This document shows positions 63,401-64,000 of a stretch of 64,000 bases of DNA, in pieces (positions within the stretch are counted from its first letter, which is position 1; every line of letters begins with the position of its first letter). Source of the stretch: Vogesella oryzae (GTDB lineage Bacteria; Pseudomonadota; Gammaproteobacteria; Burkholderiales; Chromobacteriaceae); contig NZ_CADEPL010000002.1 in assembly GCF_902829295.1 (NCBI RefSeq), forward strand, positions 1-64,000, read 5' to 3'. Below the pieces are notes generated by a model. It was not told the origin of the DNA. It was given only the letters and a program-made list of their open reading frames with translations, and made no database searches. A program made the translations under genes and the position numbers.

Positions 63401-64000
63401 TCAGCCTGCGGATAACGGTAGCTGCATCAGGTACTGGTACAGCGGTTCGCGGCGTGCCCCCAGCGCCAGCAGGGCATCGCCGCCCAGCTGTGGCGCCTGC
63501 AATTGCGGTACCTGCCATGCCAGCGACGGATGCGCCGCCCGCAGCGCCAGCAGCAGCGCGCGGGCAGCCTGCTGGGCCGGCTGGCGATCCACCAGACTCA
63601 GGATCTGGATTCCGTCCGGCTGCGGCACGAACACCAGCTGGGCACTGCCGTGCTGCCAGGCCTGCCACGGCAGCGGCGACACCGCCAGCACCGGGGCGCT
63701 CACCAGCAGCGGCAGCAGCAGGTCATCGGCCTCGGCCGCCGCCAGCCAGTGCTGCGCCGCCTCGCGGCCAAGGTCATGCGGGGCAAGCGCCGCGGGCGGC
63801 AACACAGTATCGGCCGCCAGGGTATAGCCATGCAGCGGCATTACTTCGCCAAAGCCACGGCTGCGGTACAGCCGGGCGGCGCGCTCGTTCTGGGCAAACA
63901 CTTCCAGTTCCAGCGCCTGCAGACCATGTGCGCGGGCACGGGCGATCAGCTCGTCCAGCAACGCCGGCGCCGCGCCGCTGCCGCGAGCCTGCGGCACGGC
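63401..64000 (-). CDS. GNAT-family N-acetyltransferase, partial (5' end off window)
   Basis: The visible 199 codons begin inside the GNAT core: RGSGAAPALLDELIARARAHGLQALELEVFAQNERAARLYRSRGFGEVMPL (motif A R-G-S-G-A and motif B). A C-terminal domain of about 140 residues follows (LPWQAWQHGSAQLVFVPQPDGIQILSLVDRQPAQQAARALLLALRAAHPSLAWQVPQL), suggesting a second, degenerate acetyltransferase-like half. The true start lies beyond 64000. Acceptor unknown. Confidence 0.85.
   Translation of the reverse strand, partial: AVPQARGSGAAPALLDELIARARAHGLQALELEVFAQNERAARLYRSRGFGEVMPLHGYTLAADTVLPPAALAPHDLGREAAQHWLAAAEADDLLLPLLVSAPVLAVSPLPWQAWQHGSAQLVFVPQPDGIQILSLVDRQPAQQAARALLLALRAAHPSLAWQVPQLQAPQLGGDALLALGARREPLYQYLMQLPLSAG

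Overview
The window looks like a chromosomal segment of a high-G+C betaproteobacterium of the order Neisseriales, most likely Chromobacteriaceae (Vogesella, Chromobacterium or a relative). The placement rests on gene order and protein character: zwf-pgl-glk-hexR-pgi opposite edd, engB divergent from cytochrome c4-resB-ccsB, parC-pilS-pilR, pilT-pilU, and a tkt-gapA-pgk-fba block. No rRNA, tRNA, insertion sequence, prophage or CRISPR array was recognised. Base 1 appears to be a contig end: the first roughly 180 bases keep the edd reading frame but carry many A/T to G/C differences at normally invariant residues.

Layout. 1-7.9 kb: Entner-Doudoroff and upper glucose metabolism (edd; zwf, pgl, glk, hexR, pgi), with two HexR-like operators between edd and zwf. 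8-12.6 kb: System II cytochrome c maturation (ccsB, resB), cytochrome c4 and the ribosome-assembly GTPase EngB. 12.7-23 kb: an EamA exporter, a histidine-kinase remnant, a small Lar-like zinc ribbon, an FtsK translocase without membrane anchor, argH, a solute-binding protein, a triple-repeat PsiF protein, a tautomerase, and a second EamA exporter with a divergent LysR regulator. 23-31 kb: a Cache chemoreceptor behind a perfect FNR-type site, then parC-pilS-pilR. 31-38.5 kb: tkt, gapA, pgk, rhtB-like, fba, with a third HexR-like site before tkt. 38.5-48.6 kb: HPP/CBS membrane protein, AIM24 protein, DAHP synthase, dksA with a degenerate zinc finger, yggS-proC-yggT-cytochrome, pilT-pilU. 48.7-55.3 kb: a glutamate/aspartate ABC transporter with two different ATPases, rsmA, yqaA, cyaY, lptM. 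55.3-64 kb: a TPR-GGDEF diguanylate cyclase followed by small stress or detoxification genes (two VOC, EVE, WYL regulator, GST, FMN-binding oxidase, LysR, AhpD-like, NTF2-like, GNAT).

The most striking signal is not a gene. A short motif, core GTTGGCCGC and often AAGGTTGGCCGC or ACGTTGGCCGC, occurs about 65-70 times by eye on both strands, where one or two copies would be expected by chance at this base composition. It is concentrated at gene ends as head-to-head pairs, including 18-bp palindromes beside terminators, at most convergent gene junctions. This is how DNA uptake sequences are arranged in Neisseria, but with an unrelated sequence. It is proposed as a candidate uptake sequence or other genome-wide repeat.

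Three HexR-like operators suggest that the HexR encoded here controls edd, the zwf operon and the tkt-gapA-pgk block together, tying the Entner-Doudoroff route to lower glycolysis and gluconeogenesis.
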